From Corynebacterium falsenii (GTDB lineage Bacteria > Actinomycetota > Actinomycetes > Mycobacteriales > Mycobacteriaceae): a DNA stretch of 64,000 bases. The stretch is taken from contig NZ_CP083646.1 in NCBI RefSeq assembly GCF_020099275.1, forward strand, positions 1,054,001-1,118,000, in the 5' to 3' direction. Positions 18,005 through 26,302 of this stretch are shown here, one piece after another. Under the pieces are notes generated by a model. It had not been told where the DNA came from, did not search any database, and saw nothing but the letters and a program-made list of their open reading frames with translations. The stretch's first letter is position 1; every line of letters begins with the position of its first letter. The position numbers and the translations under genes were made by a program.

Positions 18005-19360
18005 ATGAATGCAGTGCTCGTAGCGGTTATCGTGATGCTCGTCCTGGCCTTGTGCCGGGTCCACGTGGTGTTGTCCCTGTTTATCGGCGCCCTCATCGGC
18101 GGTCTCATGGCCGGACTGGGCCTGGACGGCACGATGGTCGCCTTTCAAGATGGCCTGGCCGGGGGAGCGAAGATCGCCCTGAGTTACGCGCTGCTCGGCG
18201 CCTTCGCGATGGCCGTGGCCAGCGCGGGCCTGCCGCGGGTGCTCGCCGAGTGGCTCATCAACCGCCTCGGCGTGGAAGGGGCCGAGGCCAAGGCGCGCAC
18301 CATCGCGCTGACCAAGTGGGGCATGCTCGCCGGAATCTTGGCCATGGCGATCATGAGCCAGAACCTCATCCCCGTCCACATCGCCTTTATCCCGCTGATC
18401 ATTCCGCCGTTGCTGTCCGTGTTCAACCGGCTCAAGCTGGACCGCCGCATGGTTACTTGTATCCTCACGTTCGGCCTGGTCACCACGTACATGTGGATCC
18501 CGCTGGGTTTTGGTTCGATCTTCCTCAATGACATCCTGCTGGGCAACATTAATAAGGCCGGCATGTCCACAGATGGCATCAATGTCATGAAGGCCATGGC
18601 GATCCCCGCCCTCGGCATGTTCGTGGGCCTGCTCATCGCCGTGTTCATCAGCTACCGCAAGCCCCGCGAATACGCGAATATCACGATCACCGAGGCTGCC
18701 AACGAAGAAGAGGAACCCATCAGCCGCTACAAGATCTGGGTCTCCGTGGTGGCCATCATCGCCACGTTCGCCGTGCAGGTCTGGATGCAGTCCTCCGACA
18801 TGGAGGCCGATTCACTGCTCATCGGCGCGCTCATTGGCCTGGCCATCTTCATGGGCACGGGTGCGGTGGACTGGCGCAAGGCAGACGACGTCTTCACCGC
18901 CGGCATGAAGATGATGGCCCTCATCGGTTTCATCATGATCACCGCCCAGGGCTTCGCCGCCGTCATGCAGGCCACTGGCGAGGTTGAGGGTCTGGTCAAT
19001 GCCTCGGCGGATCTGTTCTCCGGCAGCAAGGCCGCCGCCGCCATCGCGATGCTCGTCGTGGGCCTCATTGTGACGATGGGCATCGGTTCCTCGTTTTCCA
19101 CGCTGCCGATCATCGCCACGATCTACGTGCCGCTGTGCGCGTCGATGGGCTTCTCGCCGCTGGCTACGGTGGCGATCATCGGCACTGCAGGCGCGCTGGG
19201 CGATGCCGGTTCCCCCGCTTCAGACTCCACCCTGGGCCCCACGTCCGGCCTCAACGCGGATGGGCAGCACGACCACATCCGCGACTCCGTGATCCCCACT
19301 TTCATTCACTTCAACATTCCGCTGCTCATCGCGGGTTGGGCCGCGGCTATGGTTCTCTAG
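18005..19360 (+). CDS. NhaC-superfamily cation/amino-acid transporter
   Basis: A 451-aa membrane protein with 11-12 predicted helices. The sequence (NAVLVAVIVMLVLALCRVHV; GTAGALGDAGSPASDSTLGPTSGLNADGQHDHI near the C-terminus) matches YuiF-like proteins, annotated as Na+/H+ antiporter family or amino-acid permeases. The polar DAGSPASDSTLGPT stretch is the likely ion or substrate path. Direction and substrate are not determined by sequence. It ends 7 nt from the convergent acyl-CoA ligase gene. Confidence 0.8.
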   Translation: MNAVLVAVIVMLVLALCRVHVVLSLFIGALIGGLMAGLGLDGTMVAFQDGLAGGAKIALSYALLGAFAMAVASAGLPRVLAEWLINRLGVEGAEAKARTIALTKWGMLAGILAMAIMSQNLIPVHIAFIPLIIPPLLSVFNRLKLDRRMVTCILTFGLVTTYMWIPLGFGSIFLNDILLGNINKAGMSTDGINVMKAMAIPALGMFVGLLIAVFISYRKPREYANITITEAANEEEEPISRYKIWVSVVAIIATFAVQVWMQSSDMEADSLLIGALIGLAIFMGTGAVDWRKADDVFTAGMKMMALIGFIMITAQGFAAVMQATGEVEGLVNASADLFSGSKAAAAIAMLVVGLIVTMGIGSSFSTLPIIATIYVPLCASMGFSPLATVAIIGTAGALGDAGSPASDSTLGPTSGLNADGQHDHIRDSVIPTFIHFNIPLLIAGWAAAMVL

Positions 19361-19367
19361 GGGTCCT

Positions 19368-21017
19368 CTAGTTAATCCGCTGCTCCTTCCCCGCCCACGC
19401 CGCATCGCGCAGCTCGTTCTTGCGCACCTTGCCCGTGGAGGTGCGGGGCAGATCCTCCAGAATCACAATGTCGCGCGGCACCTTGTAACCCGCGATGTGC
19501 GCACGGCAGTGGGCGATCACTGCGTCTTGGATGGCCTGCTCGTCCGCCCCGCGCGCCTCCGGGCGCAGCACCACGTACGCGCGCGGCCGCTCGCCCCACT
19601 TGTCGTCCGGCACGCCGATCACCGCGCAGTCGGAGACATCCGGGTAGCTCACCACGGCCTGCTCCACCTCGATGGTGGAGATATTCTCGCCGCCGGAGAC
19701 CACCACGTCCTTCGCTCGGTCGAGCAGCTGAATGTAGCCATCGGGGTGCATGACCCCGAGGTCGCCGGTGTGGAACCAGCCGCCGCGGAACGCCATGGCG
19801 GTGGCATCTTCGTCCTTGAAGTAGCCGTTCATCACCCCGTTGCCGGTCATGACGATCTCGCCCATGGTTACGCCGTCGGCGGGCACATCGATCAGTTCAT
19901 CATCGACGGTCTCGGTTGGCTGGATCACGCGCACGTCGTCGTTGGTCACGGTCGCCACGCCCTGGCGGGCTTTAAGCACGGCCCGGCGCCGCACAGTCAT
20001 GTCCGTCCACTCCGGTTGGGATTCGCACACGGTGAACGGGCCGTAACTCTCGGTGAGGCCGTAGACGTGAGTCACCTCCACGCCGATGTTCTCGCAGCGC
20101 GTGATGATGGTCGGGCTCGGCGGAGCGCCCGCCGTGACGATCCGGAGATTCTTCACGCGTCGCTTGTTGTCGTCGTCGACCAAAGTGGTGAGCACGGCTG
20201 GGGCGCCGCACATCGCAGTGACGCCCTCATCCGCGATGAGTTCCCACATCTTCGGCCCGCGAACAGCCCGAATGGCCACCTGCGTTGCCGAGACCGCCAT
20301 CGCCGCCCAGCCGGTGCACCAGCCGGAACAGTGGAACATCGGCAGCGTCCACAGGTACACCGTGTCGTGTGTGAAGTGCTGCGTTTGCACTTGCCCGAGC
20401 GCGTTGAGGTAGGCGCCGCGGTGCGTGTAGATCACGCCCTTCGGCTTGCCGGTGGTGCCGGAGGTGTAGTTGATGGCGATGGCTTGGTGCTCGTCGTCGA
20501 TGCGGTAGCTGAGGTCGTCGCCTTCGCGTTGCAGGTAGCTGCTGAGCGTTTGGGTGTTCTCGTCCGACGCCGCTACGTTCGCCTCACTCCCGTCTTCCTC
20601 TGCGATGAGCAGCACGCGCTGCAGCGGGGTGTCCAGCGCGGGGCGCGCTTCGTCAATGAGCTGCTTGTCCGCGATGAGGACGGAAACGTCTGAGTGGTTG
20701 AGGATGTAGTTCACCTCGGCGGGCGCCAGGCGGGTGTTGATGGCAACGATCACGCCACCGGCGAGGGGAATGGCGAACTGGGCCAGCAGGGCCTCGTAGC
20801 TATTGGGGGCCAGCACACCTACGCGATCGCCGGGCTGGATGCCGTCGTCGATGAGGGCACGCGCTAAGGCCTGCGCATCATCGCGGAATTCGGTGAAGGT
20901 GATGCGCCGGGGTCCGTCCACGCAGGCCACCTTGTTGAGATGGACGGTGGCGGAGCGCTGGAGGAAACGCAGGGGAGTGAGTGGGGAGTTTAGTCCGTGA
21001 TGTGAAGGAAAGATCAT
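19368..21017 (-). CDS. Acyl-CoA ligase (AMP-binding)
   Basis: A 549-aa ANL-superfamily ligase that activates a carboxylic acid as acyl-AMP and transfers it to CoA. Motifs: P-loop YTSGTTGKPKGV, HVYGLTESYGP, GGWFHTGDLGVMHPDGYIQLLDRAKD, and the C-terminal catalytic Lys in PRTSTGKVRKNELRD. Its overall pattern fits medium/long-chain fatty acyl-CoA synthetases (FadD/AlkK type), matching the lipid-degrading theme of the window. Exact chain length is unknown. Confidence 0.88.
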   Translation of the reverse strand: MIFPSHHGLNSPLTPLRFLQRSATVHLNKVACVDGPRRITFTEFRDDAQALARALIDDGIQPGDRVGVLAPNSYEALLAQFAIPLAGGVIVAINTRLAPAEVNYILNHSDVSVLIADKQLIDEARPALDTPLQRVLLIAEEDGSEANVAASDENTQTLSSYLQREGDDLSYRIDDEHQAIAINYTSGTTGKPKGVIYTHRGAYLNALGQVQTQHFTHDTVYLWTLPMFHCSGWCTGWAAMAVSATQVAIRAVRGPKMWELIADEGVTAMCGAPAVLTTLVDDDNKRRVKNLRIVTAGAPPSPTIITRCENIGVEVTHVYGLTESYGPFTVCESQPEWTDMTVRRRAVLKARQGVATVTNDDVRVIQPTETVDDELIDVPADGVTMGEIVMTGNGVMNGYFKDEDATAMAFRGGWFHTGDLGVMHPDGYIQLLDRAKDVVVSGGENISTIEVEQAVVSYPDVSDCAVIGVPDDKWGERPRAYVVLRPEARGADEQAIQDAVIAHCRAHIAGYKVPRDIVILEDLPRTSTGKVRKNELRDAAWAGKEQRIN

Positions 21018-21025
21018 GAATACAG

Positions 21026-21031
21026 ATCATA
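21026..21031 (-). promoter_or_regulatory. -10 box of the acyl-CoA ligase gene (leaderless)
   Basis: TATGAT (minus strand) ends 8 nt before the ATG; it is one of the strongest -10 matches here. Confidence 0.55.
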
Positions 21032-21104
21032 TTGTTCGCATTGGACAGCTGAGGTGGAATTCAATTTTTGGTGGGGAGACTACCCCTGCGGCGGGATCGC
21101 TGGC

Positions 21105-21110
21105 TATAGT
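21105..21110 (+). promoter_or_regulatory. -10 box of the LpqH-like gene (leaderless)
   Basis: TATAGT ends 6 nt before the ATG at 21117. Confidence 0.55.
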
Positions 21111-21116
21111 CGCAGC

Positions 21117-21677
21117 ATGGCTAATACTACTCGGACCTCTCTGACTTCTCGGACCTCTCAGGTTTTCAGGAAATGTTCCATCGCTGTGATTGCGCCCGCG
21201 GTTTTGCTTGGGGTCGCGGCGTGTGGCAATGATTCGGACGGCGCGGGCATTCCCAGTGACACTACGTCTGCCAAGGAGACTGTCACCGAGACTGTGAAAG
21301 ATTCCGCCGCAGCCACCACGCCCTCCAAGACCGCCTCGCTCACCGCCCCGGAGATGACGGTCAACGGCAACCAGGTCGATATGTCCGCCTATGCTCCGAT
21401 TGCGTGCGTGCGTGGCGAGGAGGATGGCCGCCAAGACATCGAATACAAAGCTGGCGACGGTGGCTCCCCAGGCAAGCTCGAGGTTGACCTCGCCCTTGAG
21501 CCGCTGGCGTTAACGTCGTTTGAATTGAAGTACGACGGCAAGGAATACGAAATGGACGATGCCGAGAAAGAGAAGGCCGAGGTCACGGAGGGTGACAAGT
21601 CCTACACCATTACCGGCACCGCCCATCAGGACGACGGACAAGAGACCATCGACGTGAAACTTACTGTGGGGTGCTGA
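21117..21677 (+). CDS. LpqH-like (19-kDa antigen family) lipoprotein
   Basis: A 186-aa exported lipoprotein. The signal peptide has a basic N-terminus (RTSLTSRTSQVFRK), a hydrophobic core and lipobox VAAC with Cys36. A Thr/Ser-rich linker follows. The globular part holds a cysteine pair (IACVRGE and the C-terminal LTVGC) and KSYTITGTAHQDDG, typical of the mycobacterial LpqH/LppE antigen family. These proteins sit on the outer face of the membrane; their function is unclear. Confidence 0.85.
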   Translation: MANTTRTSLTSRTSQVFRKCSIAVIAPAVLLGVAACGNDSDGAGIPSDTTSAKETVTETVKDSAAATTPSKTASLTAPEMTVNGNQVDMSAYAPIACVRGEEDGRQDIEYKAGDGGSPGKLEVDLALEPLALTSFELKYDGKEYEMDDAEKEKAEVTEGDKSYTITGTAHQDDGQETIDVKLTVGC

Positions 21678-21693
21678 GTCGCTCAGGCGGGGG

Positions 21694-23139
21694 TTATCCG
21701 TTAGAACGCCACGGGTTCTTCGTATCGACGAGGAACTTCTCCACAGAATCGGGCTTCGCGCGCAGGGTGGGGTCGAAGTCCAGGTAAGCCTTCGTCTCTC
21801 GGGCCACCAGGCCGGAGAGGATGAGCAGGCCGATGAGGTTCGGCAGCGCCATCAGGCCGTTGGCCAGGTCGGAGAATGTCCAGGCCAGGTCCAGCTCGGT
21901 GGTGGCGCCCACGAACACCACGCAGGTAAAGATCATGCGGTAGGGGAGGGATGCCCAGTCGCCGAACGCGCGCTCCGCGTTGCGTTCGCCGTAGTAGGAC
22001 CAGCCCAGAATCGTGGAGAAAGCGAAGAACACCACGGAAATGGACACGATGGTTCCGCCCCATTCGGCGCCGATGCCCTCGCGGAACGCGTTGGCGGTCA
22101 TGGCGCCTGCGGTCTCGGAACCTTCCTTCCACACGCCCGTGGTGACGATCACCAGGCCGGTCATCGTCACCACGATGATGGTGTCGATGAAGGTCTGGGT
22201 CATGGACACGAGACCCTGGCGCACGGGGTGCGTCGTCTTGGCAGCGGCAGCGGCGATAGCGGCCGAACCCATGCCGGACTCGTTAGAGAAGATGCCGCGT
22301 GCCACGCCCATCTGCAGGGCGAGGATGATGCCGGCTCCGGCGAAACCACCGGTGGCGGCGGTGCCGGAGAAGGCGTCGGAGAAAATGAGCCCCAGGGCCT
22401 CGGGGATCTGGCCCAGGTGCATGAACAGCACCACGAAGCCACCGATGAGGTAGATGCCGATCATCAGCGGCACAAAAGCGCTGGTGACGCGGCCGATGGC
22501 CTGAATGCCACCCAGCAGCACGGCGCCGACGAGAATGAACATCACCACGCCGGTGACCACGGGGCTCACGCCGAAGCTGTCCTCCAGGCCGGCTGCCACG
22601 GCGTTGCCCTGGGTCAGGTTGCCGATGCCGAAGGATGCGATGATGGCGGCGACGGTGAAGAACCACGCCAGGAACGTGCCGAAGCCGCCCTTGATGCCGT
22701 GCTGCAGGTAGCGCTGGGGTCCGCCGGAGATGTTGCCCTTCGAATCGCGCTGGCGGAAGCGCACGCCGAGGAAAGCCTCGGTGTACTTGCTGGCCATGCC
22801 CACGAGGCCGGTGACCCACATCCATACGAGCGCGCCGGGGCCGCCGATGGAGATTGCGGTGGCCACGCCCACGATGTTGCCCACACCCACGGTGGCGGCT
22901 AGAGCGGTGGTCAGCGCCTGATACTGGCTGATATCGCCCTCGCCGCCCTCGTCATTGCGGTCAATCAATCCGTGGCGCAGTGCCACACCCAGCTTGCGGA
23001 ATTGGATGCCGCGCAGCCGGATGGTCAGAACCACACCTGTGCCCAGGAGCAGCGGAATGAGGAAGAACACGCCCCATACAAACTTGTCCGCTGCACCGAG
23101 CCATTCACCTAATTGCTCGGAAAAAGAAACGTCAGTCAT
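21694..23139 (-). CDS. Sodium:alanine/glycine symporter (AGCS family)
   Basis: A 481-aa AGCS transporter with about eleven helices. Diagnostic segments are VATAISIGGPGALVWMWVTGLVGMASKYTE, IGNLTQGNAVAAGL, and ARGIFSNESGMGSAAIAAAAAKT. It imports alanine or glycine with Na+. Start MTDVSFSEQLGEW is supported by a -10 box 7 nt upstream. It is convergent with the LpqH-like gene (16 nt apart). Confidence 0.93.
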   Translation of the reverse strand: MTDVSFSEQLGEWLGAADKFVWGVFFLIPLLLGTGVVLTIRLRGIQFRKLGVALRHGLIDRNDEGGEGDISQYQALTTALAATVGVGNIVGVATAISIGGPGALVWMWVTGLVGMASKYTEAFLGVRFRQRDSKGNISGGPQRYLQHGIKGGFGTFLAWFFTVAAIIASFGIGNLTQGNAVAAGLEDSFGVSPVVTGVVMFILVGAVLLGGIQAIGRVTSAFVPLMIGIYLIGGFVVLFMHLGQIPEALGLIFSDAFSGTAATGGFAGAGIILALQMGVARGIFSNESGMGSAAIAAAAAKTTHPVRQGLVSMTQTFIDTIIVVTMTGLVIVTTGVWKEGSETAGAMTANAFREGIGAEWGGTIVSISVVFFAFSTILGWSYYGERNAERAFGDWASLPYRMIFTCVVFVGATTELDLAWTFSDLANGLMALPNLIGLLILSGLVARETKAYLDFDPTLRAKPDSVEKFLVDTKNPWRSNG

Positions 23140-23146
23140 GGAGGTG

Positions 23147-23152
23147 ACACTA
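23147..23152 (-). promoter_or_regulatory. -10 box of the AGCS gene (leaderless)
   Basis: TAGTGT (minus strand) ends 7 nt before the ATG. Confidence 0.5.
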
Positions 23153-23332
23153 CGCTAGGCGGCGCTAGGGGCTGCACAGTATAGAAGAATTTCATGTGAT
23201 TGAAACAACAGGGGTAACCCGTGGGTGAGAAAAATCTGCCGCGGTGGAGCACACTTGAGGTAGCAACACATGAACGCAAGAAACTAACCCAAGAAACCAG
23301 CCAAAGTAGGCACAAGAAAGGTACAGAACGCT

Positions 23333-24952
23333 ATGCATCCACGCGCTGGACAACCCGCAACTTCTGAGGACCTCACGGACATCGCCGCCCTGCTGGAGGC
23401 TTACACCACGACCAAGCCCGACCTCTCCAAGCCGGAGCAGCGAGTGAGCTTCGGCACCAGCGGGCATCGTGGCAGCAGCTTCGACGGTGCCTTCAACGAG
23501 GATCACATCCTGGCCACTACCCAGGCCATCGTGGATTACCGCACGGACCAGGGCATCACCGGGCCACTGTTTATCGGCAAGGACACCCACGCCCTCTCCG
23601 CGCCCGCCGAGGCCACCGCGCTCGAAGTCCTTGCGGGCAACGGGGTCACCGTGCTCGTCGACGCCCAGGATGGCTTCGTGCCCACCCCGGCAGTGAGCTT
23701 CGCGATTTTGGAGTACAACCGCGCCGGTCACTCCGATCGCGCCGACGGTATCGTCATCACGCCGTCCCACAACCCACCGCGCGATGGTGGTTTCAAGTAC
23801 AACCCGCCGAGCGGTGGTCCCGCCGACACCGACGCCACCAGCTGGATCGCCGACCGTGCCAACGAGTACCTCGATAACGATCTGCGCGGGGTGAAGCGAA
23901 CGACGTCCACTGACTCCATTGGGCGCCACGACTTCTTGGGCACGTATGTCGACGCACTGCCGCAGGTGGTGGACCTCGCCGCGATCAAGAACGCGGGTGT
24001 GCGCATCGGCGCTGACCCCATGGGTGGCGCATCGGTGGCGTACTGGCAGCGCATCGCCGAGGTACACGGCCTGGATCTGACCGTGGTGAATACGGAGGTA
24101 GATCCCGCGTTCGCGTTCATGACCCTCGACACTGATGGGCTCATCCGCATGGACTGCTCCTCGCCGAACGCCATGGCCTCCCTAGTGGCGAACAAGGAGA
24201 AGTTTGATATCGCCACGGGCAACGACGCCGACTCTGACCGCCACGGCATCGTGACCCCCGACGCTGGGCTGATGAACCCCAACCACTACCTCACGGTGGC
24301 AATCGAGTACCTGTTTAGCCACCGCCCGAATTGGCCCACGAACGCCGCGATCGGCAAGACGCTCGTGAGCTCCTCCATCATCGACCGGGTGGCCAACAAG
24401 ATCGGCAAGTCTGTGATGGAGGTTCCGGTCGGATTCAAGTGGTTCGTGCCGGGGCTGCTGGACGGGTCCGTGGGCTTCGGCGGCGAGGAATCGGCTGGCG
24501 CTTCCTTCCTCCGGATGGACGGAACCGTGTGGTCCACCGACAAGGATGGAATTATCGCGGACCTGTTGGCGTCGGAGATCAAGGCCGTGACCGGCAACAG
24601 CCCCTCCGAGCGCTATCGCGAGCTGGCGGCCACGCTCGGCGATCCCACGTACAGGCGCATCGACGCGCCCGCGAACAGGACCCAAAAGGAACGCCTGAAG
24701 AAGCTCAGCGCCAACGACATCACCGCCACCGACCTGGCGGGGGAGAAGATCACCGCCATTCTCACGGAGGCGCCGGGCAACGGGGCGGCGATCGGCGGCG
24801 TGAAGGTGACGACCGACAACGCGTGGTTCGCGGCTCGACCCAGCGGCACCGAGGACAAGTACAAGATCTACGCCGAGAGCTTCGAAGGCCCCGAGCGCCT
24901 CGACAAGGTGCTGGAGGAGGCGCAGGCGGTTGTGAACGAGGTGCTGGCGTAG
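23333..24952 (+). CDS. pgm: Phosphoglucomutase (alpha-D-glucose phosphate-specific)
   Basis: A 539-aa phosphohexomutase that interconverts glucose-1-P and glucose-6-P, feeding glycogen, trehalose and cell-wall precursor synthesis. The phospho-Ser is Ser145 in [12 protein letters not shown]; the metal loop is NDADSDRHG; the sugar loop is [10 protein letters not shown]; the phosphate-binding end is [16 protein letters not shown]. Length fits the bacterial Pgm group (about 545 aa). AAAGGT about 12 nt upstream is a weak RBS. Confidence 0.96.
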   Translation: MHPRAGQPATSEDLTDIAALLEAYTTTKPDLSKPEQRVSFGTSGHRGSSFDGAFNEDHILATTQAIVDYRTDQGITGPLFIGKDTHALSAPAEATALEVLAGNGVTVLVDAQDGFVPTPAVSFAILEYNRAGHSDRADGIVITPSHNPPRDGGFKYNPPSGGPADTDATSWIADRANEYLDNDLRGVKRTTSTDSIGRHDFLGTYVDALPQVVDLAAIKNAGVRIGADPMGGASVAYWQRIAEVHGLDLTVVNTEVDPAFAFMTLDTDGLIRMDCSSPNAMASLVANKEKFDIATGNDADSDRHGIVTPDAGLMNPNHYLTVAIEYLFSHRPNWPTNAAIGKTLVSSSIIDRVANKIGKSVMEVPVGFKWFVPGLLDGSVGFGGEESAGASFLRMDGTVWSTDKDGIIADLLASEIKAVTGNSPSERYRELAATLGDPTYRRIDAPANRTQKERLKKLSANDITATDLAGEKITAILTEAPGNGAAIGGVKVTTDNAWFAARPSGTEDKYKIYAESFEGPERLDKVLEEAQAVVNEVLA

Positions 24953-24960
24953 CCGCGTGC

Positions 24961-25010
24961 GTGCCGACTGTGGCGCGTGGTGCCGACTGTGTGGCGTGGT
25001 GCCGACTGTG
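24961..25010 (+). repeat. 19-bp tandem repeat downstream of pgm
   Basis: GTGCCGACTGTGGCGCGTG, GTGCCGACTGTGTGGCGTG and a partial third unit GTGCCGACTGTG lie head to tail, starting 8 nt after the pgm stop. No hairpin with a T run is seen. Confidence 0.8.
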
Positions 25011-25183
25011 CGCAGGCTGTGAAAAGGCGAAGCTCTTTGCTAGTTTCCTGTCAAAGGTGCTGCTAGGGGAGCTGAGCATTGGCTAAAGCGCGGGAGTCAT
25101 GGTTAATCTGAATCGGTGAATTCCCGCTCAGGGCACAATAATGCGCGCCGGCGGGGGAGCAACCTGTCGAAAGGAACAAACCT

Positions 25184-25936
25184 GTGAGCCAGAAGATTAA
25201 GGCGCCGAACTCGAAGAATGGTCGGGGATTCCTCTGGGGAATCATCGCCATTATCGTGATCGCCGCCGTGGTGATTGGCTTCATCGTTGTCAAGAACAAG
25301 AGCAGCGCCGTGGACAATGTGAGCCTGCCGGAAGACAACGTGAACTTTGAAGTCTCCACCGAGGACAATGCCGTGGTCATGGCTGCCAAGAACGTGCAGA
25401 AGGACGCGCCGGTGGTGGAGATTTTCGAGGACTTCTCCTGCCCCCACTGCGCCGACTTGGTGAAGGCCGACCACGAGGGTGTGCTCAAGGCTCTGGATGA
25501 CGGCAAGATCATCGTGAAGCTTCGCTTCCTCAACTTCCTAGACGAGGAGGATCAGGCTAATAAGCCCGAGTCCGGTTCCTCGACTCGTGGTGCGGCGACC
25601 GCATGGACCATCGCCCAGACCGGCAACGCCCGTGCTTTCTGGAACATGCACGACCTGATGATGCTGGACCAGAAGACCGTGGCTCGCACCTGGGGCTGGG
25701 ATCAGCTCGGTGAGGCTGCCTCCAAGTACGACGTTGATGGCGCCGTGGTCGATCAGATCAAGAGCGGCGAGGTTAAGGACGAAGGCATCAAGGTTGCCAA
25801 GGCCAACGCCGAGGATCTGAAGAAGCGTGCAGGCAAGGTCTCCTCGCCGATCGTGTACGTCAACGGCAAGGAGTTCCAGTTGCAGTCCGACGGCAACGGT
25901 GGACTGAAGTCCTGGGTTCCTGAGGTTGTGAAGTAG
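25184..25936 (+). CDS. Membrane-anchored DsbA-like thiol oxidoreductase
   Basis: A 250-aa protein with a short basic N-terminus, one TM anchor (about 17-36) and an extracellular thioredoxin-fold domain with active site Cys86-Pro-His-Cys89. A helical insertion and cis-Pro region (KVSSPIVYVNGKEF) follow, as in DsbA/MdbA-like proteins. It should introduce disulfides into exported proteins and be reoxidised by a VKOR; a VKOR gene lies at 36581. The start is GTG behind AAAGGA with 8-nt spacing. Confidence 0.88.
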   Translation: MSQKIKAPNSKNGRGFLWGIIAIIVIAAVVIGFIVVKNKSSAVDNVSLPEDNVNFEVSTEDNAVVMAAKNVQKDAPVVEIFEDFSCPHCADLVKADHEGVLKALDDGKIIVKLRFLNFLDEEDQANKPESGSSTRGAATAWTIAQTGNARAFWNMHDLMMLDQKTVARTWGWDQLGEAASKYDVDGAVVDQIKSGEVKDEGIKVAKANAEDLKKRAGKVSSPIVYVNGKEFQLQSDGNGGLKSWVPEVVK

Positions 25937-26049
25937 GCGCTGCTTCATCCGGGGTACTAACTGGTTCCCTCCGGCGCTGTCCGGCTCTGACCGGTGGCGT
26001 CTGGTGCTGGCTGGTGCTGACTGATGCCGTGCAGTACCGCGAAGTACCG

Positions 26050-26083
26050 CTGTGAGCAGGCGATTTGGTTCCCTTGCTCACAG
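26050..26083. repeat. Inverted repeat upstream of tRNA-Ala
   Basis: CTGTGAGCA and TGCTCACAG form a perfect 9-bp inverted repeat with a 16-nt loop. There is no T run. It could be a weak terminator of the DsbA-like gene or an operator. Confidence 0.4.
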
Positions 26084-26140
26084 TGTTGTACTTTTACATT
26101 CGTTCGCTTATCGGATCGGCAACGGTCCTGATACAGCAAC

Positions 26141-26216
26141 GGGGCTATGGCGCAGCTGGTAGCGCACCACACTGGCAGTGTGGGGGTCACGGGTTCGAGT
26201 CCCGTTAGCTCCACCA
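26141..26216 (+). tRNA. tRNA-Ala (anticodon GGC)
   Basis: A 76-nt cloverleaf: acceptor GGGGCTA/TAGCTCC, anticodon stem CCACA/TGTGG with loop CTGGCAG (anticodon GGC at 26174-26176), T-arm with GGTTCGAGTCCC, discriminator A and encoded CCA. It decodes GCC and GCU alanine codons. Confidence 0.95.
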
Positions 26217-26221
26217 AATTG

Positions 26222-26258
26222 AATCCCTGTTAACTTCGGTTGGCGGGGATTTGTTTGT
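26222..26258 (+). terminator. Terminator of tRNA-Ala
   Basis: AATCCCTGTTAAC and GTTGGCGGGGATT form a 13-bp stem (with a few G-T pairs) capped by a TTCG tetraloop and followed by TGTTTGTT. Confidence 0.85.
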
Positions 26259-26302
26259 TATGCCGACCTTGTAAAGTTTTGCAGCTTTTGGTCGAGGCGG
26301 CT

